Shown here: positions 24,401-36,755 of the stretch, piece after piece | How the letters are laid out: the number at the start of each line of letters is the position of its first letter | Numbering within the stretch: position 1 is the stretch's first letter | NCBI GenBank assembly: GCA_020086605.1 | Contig: JACBWW010000017.1 | Coordinates: forward strand, 11,396,032-11,460,031 | DNA: 64,000 bases | Reading direction: 5' to 3' | From: Lanius collurio | Taxonomy: Eukaryota; Chordata; Aves; Passeriformes; Laniidae | Notes under the pieces: model-generated | Told to the model about the DNA's origin: nothing | The model's database searches: none | Seen by the model: the letters and a program-made list of their open reading frames with translations, nothing else | Program-made: the position numbers and the translations under genes

Positions 24401-26780
24401 AGTCCCTTGTCTTTCAAGAGCAGCGTTTCCAGTGTGTTTATACAGGCATGCACACACAATCACACACAAAATTATAAAAGGATTAAGTCTCTGGAACACT
24501 TCTTACTTGTGTGTTGGTGTCACACTTGGCAGTATATCTTAATTTTTTAATTAAAAGGTAGTAACAGTGTTATTATTGTATTGCTAATATACGTGTGGCT
24601 GATCTGAACCCTGAAATACACAGTGGTCATGTGAGTTCTTCCAGGAAATTGGATTAATTGTTGCATTGTTGAAATCTGTTTGTAAAAAATGTGCCACTCC
24701 TGTTGGTTAACAGCACTTGTAAGGTTTAAATGCTATTTCTGAGAGTGATTTACTGGCCCAGCAGAAAAGTCTGGTGATAAACCTTTCCACTGAGATTTGC
24801 TTACATTAGGAAGCAATGCAGGTGGCAGTCTATTTCAACATGGAATGGATTTTTTCCTCTTTCCTTCTGATAAATGAAGTGCTTATGTAAGGTGAGAGAT
24901 TGAAAAAAATGAGAAACCTGCAGGCCTTAGAGGATCCATCTGAAAGCTGCACATGCAGGCAGAGGAACACAGGGAAATTCTGCTGCAGTTTCTGTGCCTG
25001 CTCCCCTCACGTGTGATGGGAGCCCTGGGTGAGGCTCGGCCAGTCTGGAAATGCTGCTCAACAGAAGCTCCTCATTGCAGCCCAGGGCTTGGGTTTGGAA
25101 ACACTGAGCTGATCATGTGCAGCACCAGAGGGTTTGCTGACACCAAACTCATTTCATCCATCACTTGGTAATAAATTGTTCCCACACCTTCATGGTAGGA
25201 ACCTTTTATCCTTTGAGCTTTTGTCTTGTGTTCATTTTATGCATAATAGATAGGATCTGGGTTGAGTTAGTGCTCAGCAAACTCTATTCTGAAGCTTCAC
25301 TGTGTGCCAGACTGCTCCCTTTGGCTCCTGCTGATTCTGACCACCTTCCTCCCAAATGATTCCTTTGGTGTCAAGGACAAACATTTGATGGTTTTTATGG
25401 TCAACTATCATATGTAGATATTCTAACAGCGTCATGTCCTTAAATTATTGTAGCATTTGATCAAATTAGCCCTTTTAAAAGGGATCTGGGTACACTAATA
25501 ATGGTTGCTCTAGTACACATCTCTAGAGAAAACTTGAGATCTGACTTTTATAATCAGAACCAATTAGGCTCATCCTTTCTTCCCCCTTCCCTCTGAAGTG
25601 TTCAGATGAATCACATTTTTCAGGCATTTTTCAGACAGTTCAAGCAGACTGTCAAGTCTCCAGGGCTCTCTGATTCCTGGATTCTGCATTCCCACTGTCA
25701 GCTCTGAAAAATAATTCCACTTTTGCAGTTGTGTCCAAGGAATGTAAGATGATAAATCAACAGGTTAGATTTAAGAGAGGAAGTACATTATTGTTTACTC
25801 AGCACTGAATAAGGTTTTATTCTAGCTCATGAAGTTGTTTAGGATTCATTCTCACTCAAAAGAAAATTTAGGGGCTTGTTAATATCTTTTCAGAGTCTCT
25901 GAAATGTGGTGGTGATTTTGAAAAAAATCAGACTGAAAAAATTAAGACAGGAAAAAGAAAGTCAACTGTAAAGAGAGAGTAACAAAGCTTTGAGAAAAAC
26001 TCAGCAAAAATCCCCAATGCATGCAGGATCTCTGAGTGTGAATAACTGCTTTCAGGTAAAATTCATAGTAGAGTAGTCTTGCTGTTCAACTACTCTCATG
26101 AAACTGCAATATAATTGAGAGCAACTTTTCAACCAGAAGAAAACATTAGATCTTTTTGTTTTGGGGGGCACTGAGAAGTTCTCCCTGAGGCAGGGGAGAG
26201 GTGCAGGTATGAAGTTAACTTAGATGCTGCACAGAGAACTGAACAATGCTTCTCTTTGCGACGTTCCTTCCTTTTCCATAATGCCATAGTAGTACTTTTC
26301 TGTGGAGAATAGATGGTAAAACTTTAATCACTCTAAGTCTGCAAATTGATTGAACCTTCAGTGTTCAGCAATAGGAGTCTTCAGTAAAAGAAAAGGCATT
26401 CTAATGAAACCCCAACCCTCTCATCATTCACCTTTTCACCTTTCAAGTTTTCTGCCCCTGTTATGTCACTGTTTGATTTGATACACATAAATATCAGCTC
26501 AGCACAGCCACCCACCATCCTGCTCTGAACAGGCAAACCCTGTTCTAATAAATTTCTAAATGTATCCAAAAGCTTCTGAAGACTTTCAGATGACACAGCA
26601 AATAGTGCTTTGCTTGCTGTCTAGTGGAAGTGGTTAGTTAATTTCTAAACACCAAGCTTCTGAGAAATAAAAGAGCGTGGTAAATGCAGCCCCCCTTCCT
26701 TCTTTAACTTGGCTTTAATAACCTGCTGCACTAGTGACCAGACCTGTAATTGGGAGGGAGAACTTTGAGCTTCTCCAAAA
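18451..26780. other. Intergenic, no gene seen
   Basis: Gene-desert sequence downstream of ZNF438. Open frames are short and none resembles a protein family I know. No CR1 is recognised. Local features are limited to a (TA)8 tract at 21594-21609, CA-rich bits near 24450, and a somewhat GC-richer but CpG-poor patch at 23030-23220. Confidence 0.45.
21594..21609. repeat. (TA)8 microsatellite
   Basis: Eight perfect TA units, flanked on the right by ACACA. Short simple repeat. Confidence 0.9.
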
Positions 26781-26809
26781 CTCAACTGGTGGAATATTAA
26801 TAAAATATA

Positions 26810-27110
26810 TTGGAAACATTTTCACAGCCCACAAAGGCTGATGTGTCTCAGGAGCGAGATTCATTCAGGAGGGGCCAAGGTCACCATGCATCTTGGCTTG
26901 CCAGCTCCCAGGTAAGCCAGGCACAGCCCATCCTGGGCCTCACAGTGCCCTGTCCCAGCCTGTGCCTTTCCCTGGTCACAGGCTGCTGTGGCTGCTCAGG
27001 GCTGTGTTCACCCCTCTGTCCAGCTGGGCCTGGGTGGCAGCATGGGCAGGGACTGGAGGGGAGCCCTGCAGTGGGGGCCTGGGGGCCATTTCAGCAGATT
27101 CTGCGAACAA
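26810..27110. other. GC-rich but CpG-poor patch
   Basis: A locally GC-rich block with many CAG/CTG and CCTGG words and very few CpGs, so it is not a CpG island. Overlapping open frames on both strands are a by-product of the composition and match nothing I recognise. Confidence 0.4.
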
Positions 27111-28813
27111 ACACCTAAATTTAGATATTTTGGGAATTTCTGTGGCAGCTAATAGTATTCTCACTACTGCAAGCCTCTGCAGGATGGACCTCCCATGATG
27201 TGACATCGGTGCCAACCAGCCCCTTCTGGCATATATGGTTGCCTGCTGGCCAACAACCACAGCACTGGGCATGTTTATGGGAGGGCATGATGAGAAGGGA
27301 GAATTAATGTGAATTATGGAGCAACGTGTCTTATCTCTTCTAATTAATGAAAAAATTGTGTTTGTACCAATAAAAATCCTGCTCCTCGTGCTGATTACAG
27401 CAATCAAAACAAGACAAGAAATCTCAGTACAAGAACCTTACTCGGATTTCAGTGAAAGTCCTCATTGGCAGGTTGTTAGGAATTACAGGGTGAAGAGTGA
27501 GTCTGACAGGAAGTCTAAAATGACACAGAGGAAATCCAAGGAATAGTTTTATTTACTTAATTATAGAGAAAGATGTTAATTGCTGTATACAATTACAATG
27601 TAAGTTGGAATAGACTGGTCTTAGACTGGTCTGAACTATCCCACCAAATTGCATTTTGCAAAAGGTACCAAACCAGAGCAATAAAAGCATGAGAAGAGCT
27701 GAAGAAATTTAAAAGTATTTCTAGAGCTGGATATTTAGTAAGAGTGAAGGCAAGATAACTAAGAAGGTATTCAATTTTTTTTTTAGTATCTTTTTAAAAT
27801 CACTGCTAGGGATTAAAAGGAAAAGAGTATTTTTAAAAGACATTAAAAGAAAAGTGTATTTGGTTCCCCATATTGCATTAAAGTCAGTGAGGAGCTTTTC
27901 CTCCCTTCCTGTGTTCTCTTTCAGACATGGCACCATCCCCATGGCAAGACCCTGTGCAGGTTCACCGTGCTCCCTGGGCTCCTGTCGACTGCAGTGGGGG
28001 TTGGCTGCTCAGGCAGAAAGCAGAAAAATTTCTTTATTGTCATTTGTGTAAAAAAATCTCAGTCTCTGCAGAGAACAGCAGCATCTAATGCTGGATAGAA
28101 ATTAATGACTGAAAACTGGCTAGCCATGGATAGCTACAGCGATTTCTTTCTTTGAAACTCAAAGGACACATGGTTTATTTTAGATCTTTTCTCCCTCAAA
28201 CAGAGTTTCTAATCTGTAGCATTGGTTATTGATTGATATTTTATGGACAGTGTAAGAAAATTAATTAAGACAAGCAGGTCTGGAGGTGTTTTTAGGGATT
28301 TCAACTAGAGAAAGATTGAAATGTATTTTCAGAAATAGCCATGAAAATGTAATAGCAGTTTGGTTTTCTCAGGGGTGCTTTGGTAAACAGTATTTTTTGT
28401 TGTCCTTCTGTCTATATCCTCCTCTTCTCTGCATATGGAAGTCCTTTCCAGCAAAATCCTTTCTAGTCATTCATTGTATAAGAAACTTTCAAAAAGTATT
28501 AGAAGTTAACAAAAACCCAAGTATTTTTTGACCAAGAGGTGAGCATCACAGTTGACTGAAGTGCACCCACGGACATACAGTGGAATCCCTTTTCCTTTGG
28601 GGCGATGTGTGTCTAGGGAAGGCAAGAGGTACAAGCACACCGAGCCTCCCACTCTTATTTCAGCACTTCCCACCAGAGGCTCCATCAGTGCCCAAATAGG
28701 AAAAACATGACTCACTGCTGGAAATGGAATATTTTTGTCTCACATGAAATGCTTTGCTAGTGAAATCTGGTACAGGCTTCATGTTAAAATAATGGATGTG
28801 AAGTTCAGCTTGC

Positions 28814-28828
28814 TTTTTTTTTTTTTTT
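28814..28828. repeat. Homopolymer T15
   Basis: Uninterrupted run of 15 T within unique sequence. Confidence 0.88.
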
Positions 28829-31800
28829 GCTCAAGCACTTTGGTTAAAGAGAAGGAGCAGGGACTGCACAGATTTCTCCTTCTCCACTGAGCTCTGGGCC
28901 ACCAGCACCAGAGGTGGAAAGATTCTGGAGATGGTGGCAGGGTAGGAAGAGCAGACAATCTCCTTTGCTGCCCAGCTGCAAGGATGGCTTACAATCTTGG
29001 CCAAGTTTTGAAGACAGTACAAGGGTTCACATGATTTTATTTTTTCATGTCTTGTTCACCACCTTTGATCTGGTGCTTGAGGAGAGACTGGCTGCCCCTG
29101 CAAGCATCTCTGGGAGCTCTGCCCTGCTGGGAGGGCTATGGCAGCTCCCAGAGGAGCTGCAGGTAGCAGGGAACTATGAGGCTCTTTGAGCTCCCTGTAG
29201 AAGAAAGCATGAGGGGCTGTGCATGAAGCTCAGAGCAATAGGAGTGAACTTCCCAGGTCCTAGAGCTTGATCTCCTTCCATAGTCCCTCCTTGGGCTGGT
29301 AGCTGGTAATAATATTGTGAGCTAAAGCTCTCCCCTTTTGATGTCAAACCAAGTAAGCCCCTACGTGAAAGCTACATTTCCACTTAGGAGTCTCCAGGTG
29401 TGTGATGAACAGTTGATGCAGTAAAGTTTAATCTGTTTCTAATATTCAAACCCACAAAGTCATCTGGGTCTTATGCATGGTATTCCAATCGCCTTCAGTA
29501 ACGAATTAACTTCTGTCAGATCCACAGATTTCATTAGAATTCTCCTACCTCCTTAATAAAATGTCTTAAATAAAGTAACTTGAAATGCTGAACCTTCTAA
29601 AATGGTGGTACCTTGTCTTTCCTGATGGCTCCTCTCTCAGCACAGCCCAAGGTTGTCTTCCTCTTGGCCTGTTTCTGCCCCTGACTGAAGTGCATGCTTA
29701 AGTACCTGGTTTCTGTAGGGCACCTCCTCACTGCAGGTTATTTACACCCAGCACACCCCACTCACAAAAGGTTGCTTGTCTTACTGAGGAATGGAGGGAA
29801 AGGAGGTTGAGGGTCAACAACTTTGTAGTGTGTGTACCAACCTTCATGTCTTTCTCTTTCTTTTGACTTCCTAAATGCTTCCAAATCACAGTTCAATATT
29901 GAGAATGGACTAAACCAGCTATAATTGTTGAGATTACTTGAGTTTCCTTCTGTAGGATGTAGTTTTGGCTTACATATTGATGCTCTTTGTTTGATAGATG
30001 TTTGGCAGCAGAAACAGGCAAGTCGTTCCCAGTTTCTGTGCATCAAAATATTTTTCAGGTGGTTTGTCAGGCACTTTCAGTTTTGCATTGCCATTCTCAT
30101 TTCTCAATTTTTTTTTCATGGCCCAGCTGGGTTTGTTCACATCCCTACACTTTCTTTCCTGTAAGAGTGGACTTTGCATTTTTGATCATTTTTCTTGTCA
30201 GTAATTGATTCAGGGCTTACTCCTGCTGAGGTGACAGGACAAGGCATTTTCCTCACAAGTTTTTTCTCCTTGTTTGGGGTGCTGGTTTTTAAACAGTATT
30301 TTTATGTTTATGGAGAGAAATGTTATGCTTGTCCCAAACTCGAGTCCTTCAGTTCAGTTGATGCCATTAAACTGTTCCACCAATATCTTAAAGCCTGGCA
30401 TTAGAAACTGAAAATCTGATTCAAATACTTACCTCAATTGCTTTTTTTCCCCTGTCTAATTTAAAATAAATCATATTGTGAGGAAGTGGCTTGGAAGTCT
30501 TATCTAGACAGGCATCAGCTAAGACAATTTAGCTCAATTCCACAGCAGTTTTTGGCACACAGAGCAAAGGTTTTCCAGGCTCAGTATCAGGTGGGTGCAG
30601 AGATCCCCACTGTGGGCAGTGAAACCACAGAGCAGAAGGAAAACATTAAATGTTTTGAAACAGTTGTGAGAGGCCCTGCAGAATTTATGGCCTTCAGGGG
30701 CCTGTGAGAGGTTTATGAGGCTGGAAGGTTTCTGGGGAGCACTTTTGTGTGGGCTTTTGCAGGTGGCTCCCTGAGATCACACACCTCTGTTGGCTGGAAT
30801 TACTGTGCTGCTGGAACTGGTGCTGCTTTGGGTCTCTGAATGGCAACTCACATCTTTCAGGGGAATTGGAAAATTCTGCTGCAAGGGAGCCATCATGTTC
30901 TGTGATCCTCTGCATCAGCAGAGGACAGGCAGGCCCCTGGCATGCAGTATCAGTATTGCTGGAGATCGATATGCTGTGTTGGAAAACAACTGTTTGTAAA
31001 ATGTCTGTGCAAGGCCAGAAGGTAAAAACCTCTTTTATTCTGGTCAGCCTTAACTGAACAAATTTATTCCTCCAGGTGGTTTTATTTTTCAGTGGAGCTA
31101 CTTGCAGCAGTACAGAAGATAGTGAGTGATGTGCTGCAAAAATCTAGTTTCATGTGTGTTGTCTCTTCATCAGAGGCCTATTGAATGTTTTCTGATGATT
31201 AATTGTTACAAATGTTTAAATACCAACAACATAATTTTAAGTGGTTTATTTAGCATTATGCACAAAGATTGTAATGAACCAGAAACCTCTGCAGGAATGG
31301 TGGCCATGTCAGAGCCTCCTTTCCTGAGGTGATCTAGTCCTTAGGAGATTGCTAAAGCTATTGAGCACAGCTGGAAATGAGTTTTTTTGCCAATATTTTG
31401 TGTACTTTTCATTCATTGACCACAAAGGCTTCATTTGCCCATCTGCCCCGACTCTCCCTGTGATTCCAGTGGGAAATTAGCACATGAGCCTGCAGCTCCA
31501 CATTTGCTGTCCACAGGTGACTGCAGAACTTCCCCCTGTGAGTGACCTGTGCCACACAGGGAAAAATGCAGCCACACAGGTACCTGGCTGCTGTTACAAA
31601 TTCATGACAAATTAATTCTTCTCACAGACTGCTGGGTCTCCCCCTTGCAGGATTTGAGGCAACACTTCCACGGAGAGCAAAGTCTCTGGCATCTCCCCCA
31701 GCCTGCCTTGGCAGAACCAGGTCCCAGTGCTTTGTCCTAGCCCATGCTGGAGAAGTTGGAAAATTCCCACTCTGGTCCTGGAGGATGGAGGTTGCTGATT

Positions 31801-34661
31801 TCCCCAGGCTTTCCTCAGTGGCATTCCTGTGTCCCAGATATGCTGGTCTTCTCTCTTTCTTGTCTATGTTTAATATATGTTAGCTTAAACCTCATTTTTT
31901 ATAGCTTTGGCTGCAAAGGAAATGGATGGAGAGGGAAGCCTCAGCTGATACGCTACAGGCCATAGGGGGTTCCCCAATGCTCCTCAGACAAGAGAGTCTC
32001 CTAATGCATGTCTCACCTGCAAGATGCATGCTGGTGAGGTGAGCCCATTTTCTCTGCTTCCAAAAAATCCCTTCTGGGGCTGAGAGTCATAAGGATCTAT
32101 AGTATTTCACTGAATCCCTTATTTACACAATTGGTGCAAGTATAAGGGAAAGATTATTGCAGAGGAGTGGATGAGGATTGTCTAAAACAGTTTTCAGAAA
32201 GAACATAGGAATTGATAATTCAGCTTTCTGAATCACAAAACCTGGCACTAAAACTTAAACAAGGAGCTATTTGGTCACTTGTAGGATAACCTGCCCTCCC
32301 TATAAAGGTATCAATCCTTGAGGAGGTTGTGCTGCCTGTGTTTTAAGGGATGTACCTGAACATGGTTATTTCTTGGGTTTTGTTCCCATATAAGGTTAGC
32401 AGATGGAGAGCATGATTTATGATCATATTTTGGTCTTATTTTTAATTCATTTCACCCACCTTAAAGTATTTATCAGCTGCTGTCATCTGTTGTTTCAGAC
32501 AGCTGTTATATCCTAGCTGATGGAGTTTATTGATTTCTGACTCTGATCTTGCAAATCTTATTTCAAATTCATCACTTGCCAGAGCCATTCTGGGAGCCCG
32601 AGCTGAACTGCAGCATGTTACAGATCAGAGAGTTCCCCCATGGGCTTCCCAGTGCCACCTGCTGTAACACCCTCTGCGTGCTCTGCTCTGGAGCAGCCCA
32701 TTCTGATGTTCAGAGCGGTCTCAGTGCAATCTGAGAGCAAACCCTGGCCCATTCCCCTCTTGCAGCCACAGGCATGGCTGTGCCTGACACTTCACAGCAA
32801 TGCTGTGCCTCACTGCACCAGGGAAAAGGAGCCATGAGGACCTGTGCACGGCAGATCTCAGGCAGTGTGTTGGTGGCCCAGCTTGATAGGTGGCAAGCCC
32901 CCCTTGTCCCAGCCCACCTCCAGCCCTGCTCTCCTTACACACAAATTATGATCCCGTCCTCCCCGCTGTGACGGAAAGCCTGACAACCTGAACCAGATGC
33001 ACGGTTTCACCTGAGTTTACAGACAGCCTGGAAGCAATAACTCTGGGAGGTATAAACTGCGCCTTTCATCGTAATAAGATGTTAATGGGGGGAAAGCCCT
33101 GCTGCTCCAGGCAGTTCTCTATTAATGCTGCTGCAGCAGCTGGGAAAAAGGGATCTTCTGGATCGATTTCAGCAATGCCCACACCCATGCATCTCCCGTG
33201 CCCATAGCTCAGAGCCTTTCAAATGTCCCCACGATGTGGTCCCAGACCCAGAGGCAGAGCCTGCTCATGTCCTCCCACCCAGCTCAGGGTCCCCCAGGTC
33301 CCAAGGTCTTTGGTGAGGGCTGTGGGCAGCAGCACACAGGGGTCCTCAGGGGGCTCAACAAAACATCTGTTTGCCATTGCTTTGGGTTGTTTATAGCATT
33401 TTGATGCTCTCTTCTGCAATATTTTATTTTAAAGGGCCTTGTGATACTCCCATGTAGAGTGCATCTGAAGTGCAGCTTGCTCCTGGTTTAAGTATTCCAC
33501 CTAAGGTTACCTGTAATTCGGGATGTTCCCTGGGCACGTGCCCCTCTGGTGCAAGACCATATACGAGAGCATCACTCCCAGCTCATCACAAACTCTGATG
33601 CTCTGCTCTTCCCCTTCCTTTCCATGGGAAGGAATTTTTGGGCCAAACCAAACTGCCCCTTCGTTGATTTAACGTAAGAGATTACTTTAGAAGTCAGACT
33701 TAAATTTCTCAACATGCAGCATGGGGTTAAAGGATCACATCCAGCCAGTGCCACCCTTTGCAGTTCTCTGTACTCATGTGTTTTTCCATCATGGAAAGTC
33801 CTCACACACAGTACAGGGCCCGGGTCACGTTGAGGTGAGGAGGAACAGAGGGGTGATGTGTTTTCTGCTGGGCAACCTCATCTGCTCTGACTGTGCTGGA
33901 TTTTCAGCTGGGGGGAGCTGTGAAGGATAATTACCATCATGGGTTACCTGAGATTACAGGGTTGCTTTCCAACTAATGACACTAGGAGAACCAAGCAGTT
34001 GTTAATATTTAATCAGACTCCTGGCTTAACAATTGGATAAATGAGCTGTGTAATTACACAATTATAGAAGACATTTCAGATAGGAACGGTGCTGTTATTA
34101 ATAGTGAAGGTGAAAGCTGGTGAACATACACCGTTCAGTCCTGTCAAGCATGTCATTAAAAAAGATCTTCAGCATGAGACTGTAACAACATGTCCTATGA
34201 GATGGTAAACAAAGGTTTTAGCTACTTTTGAGATAAAAATTCCAATTGGCCAAGAGGTTTCAATGTAAGAAAAATACCAGACCAGGTGTTTTGTTGTGGC
34301 AAGCTGTAATCAGGAGTAACTAGGGAACATTTAAATATGTACACAGAGTATCTAATACGTTTATGACTTTGCTGTATGTACCATTTCTCAGCAGTCAGGA
34401 AATTATTTTCCCTAGGTTATTAGTTTTAAATCTTATAGGAAACAGAGAGGTACCTTTTAATTCAATGTGGTGCTTACCTCCCCAGTGGAACTTTTCTTTA
34501 AAATTAAGTGTTGTCATATAGTACACACAAGGTGTTGTCTTTGACCACAAAGTGCTGGTCAGAATGAAAATGCAGATGCAGATATTGTCTATAATAAATT
34601 CAATAGCCTATTCCTTTAATCCTATTCTTTATCTCAGCTCCTTAAAGCCTTTTTTTGTTGG

Positions 34662-34678
34662 TTTTTTTTTTTTTTTTT
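34662..34678. repeat. Homopolymer T17
   Basis: Uninterrupted run of 17 T, preceded by a second T-rich run (TTTTTTTGTTGG). Confidence 0.88.
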
Positions 34679-35699
34679 CAAGTGATCTTGATTTGAAAAG
34701 ATTGCAGCAGTTGTGGTTATTCAGTGTTCCACTACACTGACCACTAACTGTAATTCTCTCTATTGAGTCAATTAGTGGGACACTGGAAAGTTAACATCAG
34801 AATCAAAGAACTCATTGACCAGCATGATTACAGAAGTGATATGAATTAGAATAATGCAGGCAATTGAATCTTAAAAATGTTTTCTACAATGAGGCATTGT
34901 GAGGTGTTAATGTGTTTTCGCAAATGTGAGGTGGTAAAAATAAAAAGTACATTTGTTGGCAGATGTTATGGGCAATAGTCTTTTGATTCCCTCCTCTTCC
35001 CATCTAACATTCCTGAACAGTTTGCAGTGATTCAGATCTGGATCTGAAAAACATTGCTGAATTTCTCAGTGTCCAGTTCTAACTGTGACTAGATGCCACC
35101 ACCTCTGGAGAGTGTTTTGAGATCAGGGGAAGAAATGTCCTGTCAAAGGCACATTAATGTTTTTCTTCCAGAGATACTGACATTAAGAAGTCATGTAATT
35201 AGAGGTGGCATGCCTGCTCCCTGCTCCCTGGGAGCTGGTTCTGTGCCAGTGGCTGAGCTGCACCACACGCTGTCAGGTCCTCCCAGCATGTGCTCACACA
35301 CCGGTTCCTCTGTAAGAGCAACTTGTACTCAGTGAGCTCATGCTGAGAGAAGAGCAGAACCTGTCAATTACAGAGATGCAGAGACAACAGGGATAATTGG
35401 GAAAATAGGATTTACTTATATGGTATGCTGGCTTAAAATTATAAAGGACAGAATAATTTCCTGTATAATATTAACTTGTGATCTAGTTTAGTAAAAGCTG
35501 TTTCTCCATCTTCTTTCTTCTCTGCCTCACTTTGAGTCTGCCAATCCAGTCTTACCAAAACTGATCTCACTGATATAATTTTCCTGTATTCTGCCTTTGT
35601 CACGCATCTTCCTAAGGATGCATCTGTGCAGCTCTCAGCCTCACTTTTGAGTTTGGTATAGCCACGGACTGTGCCCTCCCTCCTTGACAGAACTCTCTT

Positions 35700-36755
35700 G
35701 CTTGGATGTGACACCCATGTCCTTGCACCCCCCAGATCATGCAGTGGGTGAGCAACTGGTTTGTGGGCTGAGCACAAGGGGTTACAGCGAATGGAGTGAC
35801 ATCAGACCAGTGACCAGTCACTAGGGTTCCACAAGGCTTCAACCCTGGTGTGTTCTTCAACACCCTCATAAATTACTTGGACATGGGACTGCAGATGATA
35901 CAAAACTGGGACTCCCTTGAAGGCAAGGATGCCCTGCAGAGAGACCTCCACAAATTAGAGGTCTGGACAATCACCAACCACGAGAAGTTCAACAAGGCAA
36001 AGAGCTGGATTCTGCACCTGGGACAGAGCAATCCTGGATGTAGAGACTGGGGAATGAGAGGCTGGAGAGCAGTGCCATGGAAAGGGACTTGGGCGTCCTG
36101 GTCCATGGCAAGTTGAACACGAGCCAGCAGTGCCCTGGCATGGGCCAGCTGTGTCCTGGGGGGCATCAGGCACAGCATCACTGGCCAGGCAAGGGAGGGG
36201 ATTGTCCTGTTCTGCTCTGGGCTGAACCAGCCTCACCTCAAGTACTTGAGGTGAGTCTGGGCAGTCTTGGGTGCCACAATGTAGGGAGGATGTAAAGCTG
36301 TGAGAGGGCATCCAAAGGAGGACAGCAAAGATGGTGAAGGGCCTTGAGGGGAAGCTGTATGAGGAGTGGCTGAGGTCATTTGGTCTGTTCAGCCTGGAGG
36401 AGACTGAGGAAAGACCTCATTGCAGTCTGCAACTTCCTTGTGAGGCAGGCACTGATCTCTCCTCTCTGGTGCCCAGTGACAGGACACGAGGGACTGGCCT
36501 GAAGTTGTTTCAGGGGAGGTTTAGGTTGGATATAAAAGAGATGTTATTTACCTAGAGGGTGGTTGGGCACTGGAACAGGCTCCCCAGGGAAGTGTTCACA
36601 GCACCAAGCCTGACAGAATTCAAGAAGTGTTTGGACAATGCTCTCAGGCACATAATGTCATTCTTGAGGCTTTTCTGTTAAGGGCCAGGAGTTGGACTTG
36701 ATGATCTACCTGAATCCTTTCCAACTCAGCTTATTCTGTGACTTTGATTCCTTCT
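35700..36755 (+). mobile_element. CR1 LINE fragment: RT region to 3' end
   Basis: The forward strand reads through CR1 ORF2. A 'WVSNW' and 'GVTANG' segment lies near 35750, followed by a decayed RT palm region (GVPQG-like, near 35830), with the active-site region damaged by a deletion near 35895. The 'FNKAKSWILHLGQ' block is near 35990. The C-terminal block 'MVKGLEGKLYEEWLRS' (36331) and 'RFRLDIKE' follow, then the 3' end TTCCAACTCAGCTTATTCTGTGA near 36740. Stops and frameshifts kill the ORF. It matches the minus-strand copy at 992-1825 closely, so both come from one subfamily. The start is approximate. Confidence 0.88.

Larger units (their letters stand above)
27111..35699. other. Intergenic, no gene seen
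   Basis: Mixed AT-rich and moderately GC-rich sequence with no supported gene. T15 at 28814-28828 and T17 at 34662-34678 are the only simple repeats of note. The stretch 33930-34110 is AT-rich, unique and carries several TAAT cores. Confidence 0.45.

Noticed and set aside
26810..27407. Possible GC-rich exon or CpG island
   Set aside because: GC-rich but with very few CpGs, and no consistent coding frame with splice sites.
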